DNA of 7,076 nucleotides, taken from contig JAZRTK010000029.1 in assembly GCA_045651985.1 (NCBI GenBank), positions 1-7,076 of the forward strand. The letters are read 5' to 3'. The notes beneath the pieces are model-generated. The model was not told the DNA's origin, ran no database searches, and was given only the letters and a program-made list of their open reading frames with translations. Of the stretch, positions 1 through 5,706 are shown piece by piece; position 1 is the first letter of the stretch; each line of letters opens with the position of its first letter. The position numbers were made by a program, and so were the translations under genes. The stretch is from SIG710 sp045651985. Its GTDB lineage: Bacteria; Bacillota; Clostridia; Oscillospirales; CAG-272.

Positions 1-25
1 GCCCGAAAATAACCCCGTTTTTCCC

Positions 26-54
26 TTGACAACCGAGAATCGGTGTGGTATAAT
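26..54 (+). promoter_or_regulatory. Sigma-A promoter of tRNA-Gln
   Basis: A perfect -35 TTGACA (26-31) and a perfect -10 TATAAT (49-54) are separated by 17 bp. The tRNA begins 11 bases after the -10 box, so transcription should start only a few bases upstream of the mature 5' end. A consensus promoter is expected for a stable RNA gene. Confidence 0.93.
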
Positions 55-65
55 ATCTCAAGTAT

Positions 66-143
66 TGGGGTATAGCCAAGCCGGTTAAGGCACAAGACTT
101 TGACTCTTGCATTTCGCTGGTTCGAGTCCAGCTATCCCAGCCA
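66..143 (+). tRNA. tRNA-Gln (anticodon UUG)
   Basis: The sequence folds into a full cloverleaf. The acceptor stem pairs 66-72 (TGGGGTA) with 133-139 (TATCCCA, one G-U pair). The D stem pairs GCC at 75-77 with GGC at 89-91. The anticodon stem 93-97/105-109 encloses the loop CTTTGAC (98-104), giving anticodon TTG at 100-102. The T stem 116-120/128-132 encloses TTCGAGT. The discriminator is G140 and the 3' CCA (141-143) is encoded. It decodes CAA and, by wobble, CAG glutamine codons. U34 of this tRNA is the normal target of MnmA, whose gene starts at 6158. The variable loop is six bases, one longer than is usual for this isoacceptor. Confidence 0.97.
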
Positions 144-144
144 G

Positions 145-178
145 AAAAACGGAGAACACGTCAGTGTTCTCCGTTTTT
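145..178. terminator. Bidirectional terminator between tRNA-Gln and mtnN
   Basis: A perfect 15-bp stem (145-159 with 164-178) closes a 4-base loop. It is flanked by an A-run on the left and a T-run on the right, so it works as a rho-independent terminator on both strands. On the plus strand it ends the tRNA-Gln transcript directly after CCA. On the minus strand it begins at the base after the mtnN stop codon (TGA at 179-181), so it also ends the luxS-mtnN transcript. Confidence 0.93.
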
Positions 179-871
179 TCATTTTGTCTGTGTAAGGAAC
201 TCCGTGAGTATCTTGACCGAATTATCGACCGCAACTCCAATGAATTTGTCGTAGCTCATGCCCGCGCTTTCGTCACCGTTGTCGGAGATAGAGCGCAAAA
301 TTCCAAAGGGCGTGCCGTTGACGTAGCAGACCTGTCCGATCGCCGCACCCTCCATTTCGCAGGCGATAGCCGAAAAGGTGTCTTGTATGTAGGACTTCTT
401 TGCTTTGTCGGCAATAAATTGGTCGCCCGATGCGATAGTGCCTCCAAGACAGGTCATGCCCAGACCGATAGCTGTCTTTTTTAACGCGTGGGAAATTTGG
501 TTATCGGCGGGGATTTGAACGAGATTTATGCCCGAAATAAGTCCTACGGGGTCGCCGATAGGGCTTGTGTCCATGTCGTGCTGGACTACGTTTTCGGCGA
601 CGGCAATGTCACCCACCCGAAGCTCACTTGCAAGAGCGCCTGCAACGCCCGTGTTGATTATAGCGTCGGGGGCGTAGTTCAATATCATGGTCTGTGCGCA
701 CATGGCGGCAAATACCTTGCCCACGCCGCAGACGGCGATGATGACCTGATGGCCGCAGAGGTCACCTGCATAAAACTCGATTCCGCCGACCTTTTCCGCC
801 TTTACATTTTGTGCCATTGAGCAGAGCTTTTCTACCTCTATCCTCATGGCTCCGATTATTCCAAGCTTCAT
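179..871 (-). CDS. mtnN: 5'-methylthioadenosine/S-adenosylhomocysteine nucleosidase
   Basis: This 230-residue cytosolic enzyme hydrolyses the N-glycosidic bond of S-adenosylhomocysteine, giving S-ribosylhomocysteine, and of methylthioadenosine, releasing adenine. It is full length for the family and starts with the typical MKLGIIGAM. Residues matching the E. coli catalytic set fall at the same numbers: E12 (after GAMRI), E174 in CEMEGAA, and D197 in SISDNGD. The INTGVAG segment (72-78) and SGDQF (148-152) match the ligand-binding loops. The ATG is preceded by GGAGG at 6-bp spacing, and that Shine-Dalgarno lies inside the last codons of luxS, whose stop is one base upstream. MtnN supplies the substrate for LuxS, so the pair is a functional operon. 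It has no promoter of its own that I can see. Identity is firm. Confidence 0.97.
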   Translation of the reverse strand: MKLGIIGAMRIEVEKLCSMAQNVKAEKVGGIEFYAGDLCGHQVIIAVCGVGKVFAAMCAQTMILNYAPDAIINTGVAGALASELRVGDIAVAENVVQHDMDTSPIGDPVGLISGINLVQIPADNQISHALKKTAIGLGMTCLGGTIASGDQFIADKAKKSYIQDTFSAIACEMEGAAIGQVCYVNGTPFGILRSISDNGDESAGMSYDKFIGVAVDNSVKILTEFLTQTK

Positions 872-872
872 T

Positions 873-1343
873 TCATGCCTCCGTGGGGTATTCGAATGTG
901 GGAGCGCCTATGGCTTCAAGGACTTGAAGATATGCTCGGCACTCTTTTTTGGCACTTTCAAGGTCAAGATTTTTATAATTTCCGCATTCTTTGCGCTCGG
1001 CTCCGAACATCTGACCGTCGTGGTTGACTATCCGGTGCAGAACAGTCTTGACCGTTTCAAAATTTTCGGCGTGATTTTGGCCGCGAACCAGCAGATAGAA
1101 GCCCGTCTGACAGCCCATTGGCCCAAAATATATGACCTTGTCGCCGATATCCGAGCTGCGAACGTAGGTCGCAAACATGTGTTCGACGCTGTGCATGGTC
1201 AAATTGTCCATGTAGTCGTTGCAGTTGGGCTTTCTGGTGCGCAGGTCGTAGGTAGTTATATCTCCGTCGATTCGGGAAATGTAGATTCCCGGGACGATAA
1301 AATCGTGATCGACACGAAAGGATTGTATCTTTTCTATCTTCAT
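873..1343 (-). CDS. luxS: S-ribosylhomocysteine lyase (AI-2 synthase)
   Basis: This 156-residue metalloenzyme of the cytosol cleaves S-ribosylhomocysteine to homocysteine and 4,5-dihydroxy-2,3-pentanedione, the precursor of autoinducer 2. The HxxEH metal site is HSVEH (H51, E54, H55) and the third ligand is C120 in KECGNY. The catalytic cysteine is C78 in GPMGCQTGFY, and the substrate-binding LRTRKPN segment is at 34-40. Length is normal for the family. The ATG has AAGGAG (1349-1354) at 5-bp spacing. It is the first gene of a luxS-mtnN operon; its TGA stop (873-875) is one base from the mtnN ATG. The leader is only about 30 bases, too short for a SAM or SAH riboswitch. Whether AI-2 is a signal or a by-product of methyl recycling here cannot be read from the sequence. 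Confidence 0.98.
   Translation of the reverse strand: MKIEKIQSFRVDHDFIVPGIYISRIDGDITTYDLRTRKPNCNDYMDNLTMHSVEHMFATYVRSSDIGDKVIYFGPMGCQTGFYLLVRGQNHAENFETVKTVLHRIVNHDGQMFGAERKECGNYKNLDLESAKKECRAYLQVLEAIGAPTFEYPTEA
878..882 (-). promoter_or_regulatory. mtnN ribosome binding site inside luxS
   Basis: On the minus strand GGAGG lies 6 bases upstream of the mtnN ATG and within the last three sense codons of luxS (ACG GAG GCA). Ribosomes ending luxS stop almost on top of the mtnN start, which suggests translational coupling. Confidence 0.85.
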
Positions 1344-1380
1344 TTTCGCTCCTTTTTTGCTTTGTGCACTTCTTTAACCT

Positions 1381-1409
1381 ATTATACCTTGCCCGTCGTT
1401 TTTTTTCAA
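1381..1409 (-). promoter_or_regulatory. Promoter of the luxS-mtnN operon
   Basis: Read on the minus strand, the -35 is TTGAAA (plus coordinates 1404-1409) and the -10 is TATAAT (1381-1386), with a 17-bp spacer. The expected start is near 1374, leaving a leader of about 30 bases before the luxS ATG. No operator or riboswitch is visible. Confidence 0.85.
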
Positions 1410-1417
1410 GACTTATT

Positions 1418-1446
1418 TTCACAAAAAGGCGCAATCGACATAATAT
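1418..1446 (+). promoter_or_regulatory. Possible promoter of the 30-codon gene
   Basis: TTCACA (1418-1423), 17 bp, then TAATAT (1441-1446) is a weak sigma-A candidate divergent from the luxS promoter, with the -35 boxes only 8 bases apart. An overlapping alternative resembles a sporulation sigma-K site: AC at 1421-1422, 16 bases, then CATAATATG at 1439-1447, one mismatch from CATAnnnTA. I cannot choose between them from the sequence. Confidence 0.4.
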
Positions 1447-1495
1447 GATATCAGAGGGGCGCAAAAAGCCCCCCGATTTCAACGGAGGTAACACC

Positions 1496-1588
1496 ATGAA
1501 TTGTCTTTGCAATCTTTTTGACGGCGGCAACAGCTGTCTCTGGATCATTCTCATCGCTCTCATTATCCTCTTCTGCTGCAACGGCTGA
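1496..1588 (+). CDS. Cysteine-rich single-helix membrane microprotein (30 residues)
   Basis: This short gene encodes 30 residues from ATG 1496, with GGAGGT (1484-1489) at the ideal 6-7 base spacing and a terminator directly after the stop. A longer in-frame reading from 1364 is unlikely, because it would run through the promoter region and has no ribosome site. The product begins MNCLCNLF, has a polar Asp-Gly-Gly-Asn turn (9-12), then one hydrophobic helix (14-28, Trp16 followed by Ile/Leu residues), and ends CCNG. Five of 30 residues are cysteine (C3, C5, C14, C27, C28), on both sides of the helix. Similar tiny Cys-rich hydrophobic proteins are, as I recall, scattered in Clostridia without known function. 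Membrane location is inferred from composition. Its own promoter, ribosome site and terminator argue that it is real. Confidence 0.75.
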   Translation: MNCLCNLFDGGNSCLWIILIALIILFCCNG

Positions 1589-1595
1589 GTCTGAG

Positions 1596-1644
1596 AAAAT
1601 AAAGTCGTGGGAGCCTCGATTTGAGGCTCCCACGGCTTTATTTT
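1596..1644. terminator. Bidirectional terminator between the microprotein gene and the ArsR-type gene
   Basis: A 22-bp stem (1596-1617 with 1623-1644, one G-U pair) closes a 5-base loop. The GC core CGTGGGAGCCTC is flanked by an A-rich arm and a T-run that continues to 1646. It serves the plus-strand microprotein gene, which stops at 1588, and the minus-strand regulator, which stops at 1648. Confidence 0.95.
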
Positions 1645-1647
1645 TTG

Positions 1648-2739
1648 TCAATTTAACAGAGATTCGCTTAGTTCGTCCACAAAGTCGCGGATCTTTTTGC
1701 GGTTCAGACAGTAGTAGATTCGGTTAGACTCGCGCTTGATTTCAACGAATCCGCATTCCATGAGCAGAGCCATGTGGTGAGATACGGTGGCGGTGCTGAT
1801 ATCCAGCAGGGAAGCTAACTGCTGACCGTATTTGGGAGACTCGGAGAGCAGGTGGAGTATCTCAAATTTTCTCTGGTCGCCGATTGTGCGCAGGTTGCGG
1901 CAGAGCTTGTCCTCCAAGGTAGAGGAATCGGTTATCTCGCGCAGCGGCTCAAACAGGACGCCTATGTAGAAGAAATCGTATACGCGCTCGTCGGTGAAGC
2001 TCATAAGATAGCGGGTCGTGTTGCACATTACGATAGAAGGCTGGAGATAGAGCACGTCAACCGAGGGGGATATCTCAATCCCGTAGTTTTCTTCAACGAA
2101 TTTCTGTCCGCCCTTTTCAAGGGGCTCGTTTGTAGCACTTATAAACCAACCTATGTAATGCTTTACAACGTCGTATTTTTCCGCAAAGAGCCGTCCCGCG
2201 TCCTCCAAAATGTCCGCCAGGAGAGATTTGTAGGTCTCAAAACCATTGTAGAGACGGCAAAGTTCAAATTTTTCGTCCGCAGGAATGGGCATACTTTCAA
2301 TAAATGAGAAAAGCTCGGAATAATTGGTGATGTCACCGTCATAATCGTCGGGCGCAAACTCGTTTATGAGCATAGAGGATAAGTTGATGAAGAAAATCGG
2401 CTTGGAAAGCTCGCGCAGACGCTTTATGTCGCCCAGAAAGTCCGGGGAAGTGCGGCGGCACACGTCGTGTATTAAATAGAAGGCAAAGCAGCCCTTCATT
2501 GAGCTGTGACGCGCAAAAAGGAAGTCTAAAAGCTTTTCATCTGCCTCCAGATTGCCTGTTACGTGCTCGGTAAGCTCGATAATCGCGTTAAAGCAGTTGT
2601 CAAGCACGTCGGAGTCAATAGAAAACTTCTTGCTGATAGCACTCTTCAACTCGATGCAGGATTGGTCGTTGCGTGAGTTGAACAGAAGCATGGCTGACTC
2701 GTGAAGTATGTTGGGTTCTCTCAAAAGCTGTATTTCCAT
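1648..2739 (-). CDS. ArsR-type winged-helix regulator with a long N-terminal domain of unknown function
   Basis: The 363-residue product is probably a DNA-binding transcription regulator. The C-terminal part (about 283-360) is an ArsR-type winged helix: IGDQRKFEILHLL, then YGQQLASLLDIS, the recognition helix STATVSHHMALLMECG (315-330), and a wing around VEIKRESNRIYYCL. The first 280 residues are mostly helical, acidic and unlike a classical ~100-residue ArsR repressor; I do not recognise the domain. No metal-binding cysteine cluster is seen, so metal sensing is not supported. The reading frame is open up to 2865, but the best promoter (2847-2875) overlaps that extension, so I choose ATG 2739 (MEIQLLREPN), which has AAGG at 6-base spacing. 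It appears monocistronic. Inverted repeats near its promoter could be autoregulatory sites. The DNA-binding role is firm; the signal sensed is unknown. Confidence 0.85.
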   Translation of the reverse strand: MEIQLLREPNILHESAMLLFNSRNDQSCIELKSAISKKFSIDSDVLDNCFNAIIELTEHVTGNLEADEKLLDFLFARHSSMKGCFAFYLIHDVCRRTSPDFLGDIKRLRELSKPIFFINLSSMLINEFAPDDYDGDITNYSELFSFIESMPIPADEKFELCRLYNGFETYKSLLADILEDAGRLFAEKYDVVKHYIGWFISATNEPLEKGGQKFVEENYGIEISPSVDVLYLQPSIVMCNTTRYLMSFTDERVYDFFYIGVLFEPLREITDSSTLEDKLCRNLRTIGDQRKFEILHLLSESPKYGQQLASLLDISTATVSHHMALLMECGFVEIKRESNRIYYCLNRKKIRDFVDELSESLLN

Positions 2740-2846
2740 GTTATACCTTGCCCATTCGGGCACCTTTCTGAATATCGGTCGTATGCACAGTAAGGGAAAG
2801 GGGAGGATTTCCCTCGGATGTCGAAAAAACAAACCTTTATGTTTCA

Positions 2847-2875
2847 AGTTTATCATATATGCCAATATTTGTCAA
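2847..2875 (-). promoter_or_regulatory. Promoter of the ArsR-type regulator
   Basis: On the minus strand a perfect -35 TTGACA (2870-2875) is followed after 17 bp by TAAACT (2847-2852), preceded by an extended -10 TG. Transcription would start near 2840, giving a leader of about 100 bases. A small hairpin (2749-2762, 5-bp stem, 4-base loop) sits just upstream of the weak AAGG ribosome site and could affect access to it. Confidence 0.75.
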
Positions 2876-2896
2876 GCGTTTTTATTAAAATATTAT

Positions 2897-2937
2897 CGAT
2901 TGTTGGATGAGGTTGTAAAGAAAAAAGCAAACAATCG
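2897..2937. repeat. Inverted repeat upstream of the regulator promoter
   Basis: CGATTGTT at 2897-2904 is repeated as its exact complement AACAATCG at 2930-2937. The arm centres are 33 bp apart, about three helical turns. The repeat lies 22 bp upstream of the -35 of the ArsR-type gene and could be a pair of operator half-sites. A second 7-bp inverted repeat (2864-2870/2888-2894) overlaps the -35 but is all A/T and may be chance. Confidence 0.4.
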
Positions 2938-3211
2938 TCAAAGTTAGATAAAAGTATAACTGTTGTTAGATGAAAATAATGATTATGCGTATCAAAATTG
3001 AAATTTGCCGAGCATTTTATATTCACGCTCGCCTAATGTACCGTTAGATGCAAATCGATATGCGCCCGCGGTTTGCATGTTAGAGCCTTTTAAAACGAGA
3101 AATCAAGACAAAAAAGAGATTTCTCCGGGCGTAAAGTTTTGAAAATACAAAAAATCTCCGAATTGCACAAAAAAAGAAGAAAATTTTGGTGAATTTTCGG
3201 AAAGAAAACAG
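2938..3211. other. AT-rich intergenic region without a recognisable gene
   Basis: No convincing reading frame with a ribosome site occurs here on either strand. It contains two possible stem-loops: CGAGC/GCTCG (3009-3013/3027-3031, 13-base loop) and ATGCAAA/TTTGCAT (3048-3054/3072-3078, 17-base loop). The hexamer GTTAGA occurs four times (2943, 2965, 3043, 3079), two of these extended to GTTAGATG plus AAAT with one mismatch. GAGATTT (3116-3122) and AAATCTC (3152-3158) form another short inverted repeat. No promoter or terminator clearly belongs to a small RNA. Confidence 0.5.
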
Positions 3212-3240
3212 TTTAAAGTACCAAAAAATTATGATATAAT
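3212..3240 (+). promoter_or_regulatory. Promoter of typA/bipA
   Basis: A perfect -10 TATAAT (3235-3240) with an extended TGa just before it is preceded at 17 bp by TTTAAA (3212-3217), a 4-of-6 match to the -35 consensus. The expected leader to the TTG start is about 50 bases. Confidence 0.82.
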
Positions 3241-3282
3241 AATTGGGTTATAAATTGCTAAGTTAAACGGAATTATAAAGTT

Positions 3283-3288
3283 GGGGGT
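3283..3288 (+). promoter_or_regulatory. Ribosome binding site that fixes the typA start at TTG 3296
   Basis: GGGGGT lies 7 bases upstream of the TTG at 3296. The other possible TTG at 3281 overlaps this site and has no ribosome site of its own, so 3296 is the better start. Confidence 0.75.
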
Positions 3289-3295
3289 ATCGATT

Positions 3296-5134
3296 TTGAA
3301 AAGAGAAGATTTGAGAAATATAGCCATTATTGCTCACGTTGACCACGGAAAGACCACTCTCGTTGACGAAATGTTGAAGCAGGGAGGCGTTTACCGCGAA
3401 AATCAGGTAACGACCGAGCGAGTAATGGACAGCAACGATCTGGAGCGAGAGCGCGGAATCACGATTCTGGCGAAAAACACCGCAGTTCACTACGGTGACG
3501 TTAAGATCAACATCATAGACACCCCCGGTCACGCGGATTTCGGAGGCGAGGTCGAACGAATCCTGAAAATGGTAAACGGCGTAATTTTGCTGGTTGACGC
3601 GGCAGAGGGACCCATGCCACAGACACGCTTCGTTCTCAGCAAGGCACTTGAGATGAACCACCGAGTAATTGTTGTCGTAAACAAGATAGACAAGCCCGAT
3701 GCCCGTCTTGAGGAGGTTGAGGAAGAGGTCCTTGAGCTTCTTTGCGATCTTGACGCGACAGACGAGCAGCTCGACAGCCCCATGATCTTCTGTTCGGGAC
3801 GCCAGGGTACAGCTTCTCTGTCACCCTATCAGCCCGGCGAGGACCTGCGCCCACTGTTTGACACCATTCTTGAATATATGCCTGCGCCCGAGGGAGACCC
3901 CGACGGCGACCTTCAGATGCTGGTCTCCTCTATCGACTACAATGAGTTCGTGGGCCGAATCGGCATCGGACGCATTGAGCGCGGGACCATGAAGGTGGGT
4001 CAAGAGGCTATGGTCTGCAATTATCACACCGGTATGACACCCAAGAAGGTAAAGATAGTTTCTATCTATCAGTTCGACGGTCTAAGCCGTGTGCCCGTAA
4101 ACGAGGCAAAGGTTGGCGACGTCGTGTGCTTCTCCGGCGCGGCAGACATTACTATCGGTGATACCATAGCCGCGGTTTCAAACCCTGAACCCCTTGAATT
4201 TGTTCGTGTCAGCGAGCCTACCATGGAAATGACCTTTGCCGTAAACGACAGCCCCTTTGCGGGCAGAGAGGGTAAGTTCGTAACTTCCCGCCAGCTCCGT
4301 GACCGTCTTTACAAAGAGCTTCTGCGTGACGTTTCTTTGCGCGTAAGCGACGGCGACACCACCGACCAGTTCAGAGTTGCGGGACGAGGTGAGATGCACC
4401 TTTCCATTCTTATCGAAAATATGCGCCGTGAGGGCTACGAGCTTTGCTGCAGTACCCCCCGCGTGCTTTACCGTGAAATCGACGGTGTCAAGTGCGAGCC
4501 TATGGAACGCGTGACTATCGACGTCCCCGCCGATTCCGTGGGCACGGTCATTGAAAAGCTTGGCCGCCGCAAGGGTGAGCTGCTTGAAATGAACCCCATA
4601 GGATCGGGCTCAAGAACGAGGATCGAGTATTCGATTCCTTCAAGATGTCTCATCGGCTACCGCTCGGAATTTATGACCGACACCAAGGGCGAGGGTATCC
4701 TCAACACCCTTTTTGACGGCTATCAGCCCTTCAAGGGCGAGATACCTATGCGCTTTACGGGCTCTCTTATCGCATCCGAGACCGGTGAGACCACCAGCTA
4801 CGGTCTCTACGGAACTCAGGAGCGAGGCGATATGTTCGTCGGCGTGCAGACACCCGTTTACGAGGGCATGATCGTAGGTCAGAACCCCAAGGGGCAGGAC
4901 ATCGCGGTCAACCCCTGCAAGAAAACGCACCTGACCTCTATACGCTCAACAGGAGCGGACGAAAAGCTTATCCTTACCCCTCCCATCATTTTCAGTCTGG
5001 AGGAGGCTATCGAGTTTATCAACGACGATGAGCTTATTGAGGTCACACCCAAGTCTATCCGACTTCGCAAGAGTATCCTTAACACCGAGCTTCGCTTAAA
5101 GGCGGAGGCAAAGCGTAAGAACGGAAACGTGTAA
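3296..5134 (+). CDS. typA: Ribosome-associated translational GTPase TypA/BipA
   Basis: TypA/BipA is a ribosome-binding GTPase of the EF-G/LepA group that aids 50S assembly and stress or low-temperature growth. From TTG 3296 the protein has 612 residues, normal for the family, and begins LKREDLRNIAIIAHVDHGKT, with the initiator read as Met. The GTPase domain (1-200) shows AHVDHGKT (13-20), RERGITI (51-57), DTPGH (75-79), NKID (129-132) and the G5 segment CSGRQG (166-171). A beta-barrel domain II follows (about 204-296), then EF-G-like domains III (about 303-390, with RVAGRGEMHLSIL) and V (about 398-480). The family-specific C-terminal domain (about 485-600) contains TGETTSYGLYG and GMIVGQNPKGQDI. 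All key motifs are intact. It stands alone with its own promoter and converges on nrdR. The unusual point is the TTG start with a GGGGGT ribosome site. Confidence 0.97.
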   Translation: MKREDLRNIAIIAHVDHGKTTLVDEMLKQGGVYRENQVTTERVMDSNDLERERGITILAKNTAVHYGDVKINIIDTPGHADFGGEVERILKMVNGVILLVDAAEGPMPQTRFVLSKALEMNHRVIVVVNKIDKPDARLEEVEEEVLELLCDLDATDEQLDSPMIFCSGRQGTASLSPYQPGEDLRPLFDTILEYMPAPEGDPDGDLQMLVSSIDYNEFVGRIGIGRIERGTMKVGQEAMVCNYHTGMTPKKVKIVSIYQFDGLSRVPVNEAKVGDVVCFSGAADITIGDTIAAVSNPEPLEFVRVSEPTMEMTFAVNDSPFAGREGKFVTSRQLRDRLYKELLRDVSLRVSDGDTTDQFRVAGRGEMHLSILIENMRREGYELCCSTPRVLYREIDGVKCEPMERVTIDVPADSVGTVIEKLGRRKGELLEMNPIGSGSRTRIEYSIPSRCLIGYRSEFMTDTKGEGILNTLFDGYQPFKGEIPMRFTGSLIASETGETTSYGLYGTQERGDMFVGVQTPVYEGMIVGQNPKGQDIAVNPCKKTHLTSIRSTGADEKLILTPPIIFSLEEAIEFINDDELIEVTPKSIRLRKSILNTELRLKAEAKRKNGNV

Positions 5135-5137
5135 AAT

Positions 5138-5172
5138 AAAAACCGCAGGAGCAAATTGCTCCTGCGGTTTTT
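5138..5172. terminator. Bidirectional terminator between typA and nrdR
   Basis: A perfect 16-bp stem (5138-5153 with 5157-5172) closes a 3-base loop, with A-runs and T-runs at its two ends. It serves typA (stop TAA at 5132-5134) and nrdR (stop TAA at 5176-5178) from opposite sides. Confidence 0.95.
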
Positions 5173-5175
5173 GAT

Positions 5176-5619
5176 TTAATTCTTTATAAGCGCCTTCAGT
5201 TCGTTCATGAAGGTGTCGATATCCTTGAACTCGCGGTAGACCGAAGCGAAGCGCACGTACGCAACGTGATCCAGCTTCTTCAGCTTCTGCATTGCGATCT
5301 CGCCCAGTTCTGTGGACGTGATCTCCTGACGGAGGGAGTTCTGAAGCTCGCTTTCGATCTCGTCTGCAATCTCGGCGGCGTTCACGGAACGCTTCTGGCA
5401 AGCCTTGAGCAGACCCGACATGAGCTTATTCTTGTCGAAAAGCTCCTTGCTTCCGTCCTTCTTTGTGACGATTATCTGCACCGATTCCACCATTTCGAAG
5501 GTGGTAAAGCGCTTGTTGCAGACGGGACATTCGCGGCGGCGGCGAATACTTGTAAATTCATTTATGGGGCGGGAGTCGATAACCTTGCTGTCAACGTTAC
5601 CGCAAAAAGGACATCTCAT
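5176..5619 (-). CDS. nrdR: Transcriptional repressor NrdR
   Basis: NrdR is a zinc- and nucleotide-dependent repressor of ribonucleotide reductase genes that binds paired NrdR boxes. The 147-residue protein starts with the family hallmark MRCPFCGN. Its N-terminal zinc ribbon uses C3, C6, C31 and C34 (CPFC and CPVC), followed by an ATP-cone domain (about 49-139) with the conserved VAYVRFASVYREF (119-131). The frame continues upstream to a GTG at 5655, but that adds 12 residues foreign to the family and has no ribosome site. The ATG has AAGGTAGG at a rather long 12-base spacing. No nrd gene lies in the window, so its targets are elsewhere. Its own promoter is overlapped by two NrdR-box-like sites, suggesting autoregulation. 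Confidence 0.97.
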   Translation of the reverse strand: MRCPFCGNVDSKVIDSRPINEFTSIRRRRECPVCNKRFTTFEMVESVQIIVTKKDGSKELFDKNKLMSGLLKACQKRSVNAAEIADEIESELQNSLRQEITSTELGEIAMQKLKKLDHVAYVRFASVYREFKDIDTFMNELKALIKN

Positions 5620-5653
5620 GCTCTTGGAAAACCTACCTTTCGTTTTGGCGGAC

Positions 5654-5695
5654 ACAACCGCTTTTCTTTATTTTAATACAAAATCTTGCGGTTGT
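5654..5695. repeat. 8-bp inverted repeat across the nrdR promoter
   Basis: ACAACCGC (5654-5661) and its exact complement GCGGTTGT (5688-5695) bracket the nrdR -10 box. The right arm overlaps the -35 by three bases and the left arm lies at the predicted start of transcription. The arm centres are 34 bp apart. It may be an operator for another protein or part of the NrdR site; the 26-base loop makes a stable RNA hairpin unlikely. Confidence 0.4.
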
Positions 5696-5698
5696 AAA
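5670..5698 (-). promoter_or_regulatory. Promoter of nrdR
   Basis: On the minus strand the -35 is TTTACA (5693-5698), the spacer is 17 bp, and the -10 is TAAAAT (5670-5675). Each box differs from consensus by one base. Transcription should start near 5663, about 44 bases before the ATG. Confidence 0.78.
5676..5691. promoter_or_regulatory. Candidate NrdR box 1
   Basis: The core CAAAATCTTG (5679-5688) matches the most conserved positions of the published NrdR box (acaCwAtATaTwGtgt) at all six upper-case bases, with 11 of 16 matches overall. It fills the spacer between the -35 and -10 of nrdR, a position that would block RNA polymerase. Confidence 0.55.
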
Positions 5699-5706
5699 GA
5701 GATTTT

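Noticed and set aside
107..820. Plus-strand open frames (107-484 and 488-820) covering mtnN
   Set aside because: They lie antisense to a gene with all catalytic residues, lack ribosome sites, and the first overlaps the tRNA and its terminator.
1344..1375. SAM or SAH riboswitch ahead of luxS-mtnN
   Set aside because: The predicted leader is only about 30 bases, with no conserved riboswitch core.
846..1448. 200-codon plus-strand frame antisense to luxS
   Set aside because: It mirrors the conserved luxS frame and has no ribosome site or recognisable domain.
1364..1495. Longer N-terminal form of the microprotein starting at 1364
   Set aside because: The extension crosses both divergent promoters and lacks a ribosome site, while ATG 1496 has an ideal GGAGGT.
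2740..2865. 42-residue N-terminal extension of the ArsR-type regulator
   Set aside because: It would start upstream of the predicted transcription start and has no ribosome site.
2938..3211. IS element or CRISPR array in the intergenic gap
   Set aside because: Repeats are short, irregularly spaced and few; no transposase, target-site duplication or spacer pattern is present.
5620..5655. GTG start for nrdR 12 codons upstream
   Set aside because: The NrdR family begins at MRCPFCG/MKCPFCG, and no ribosome site precedes the GTG.
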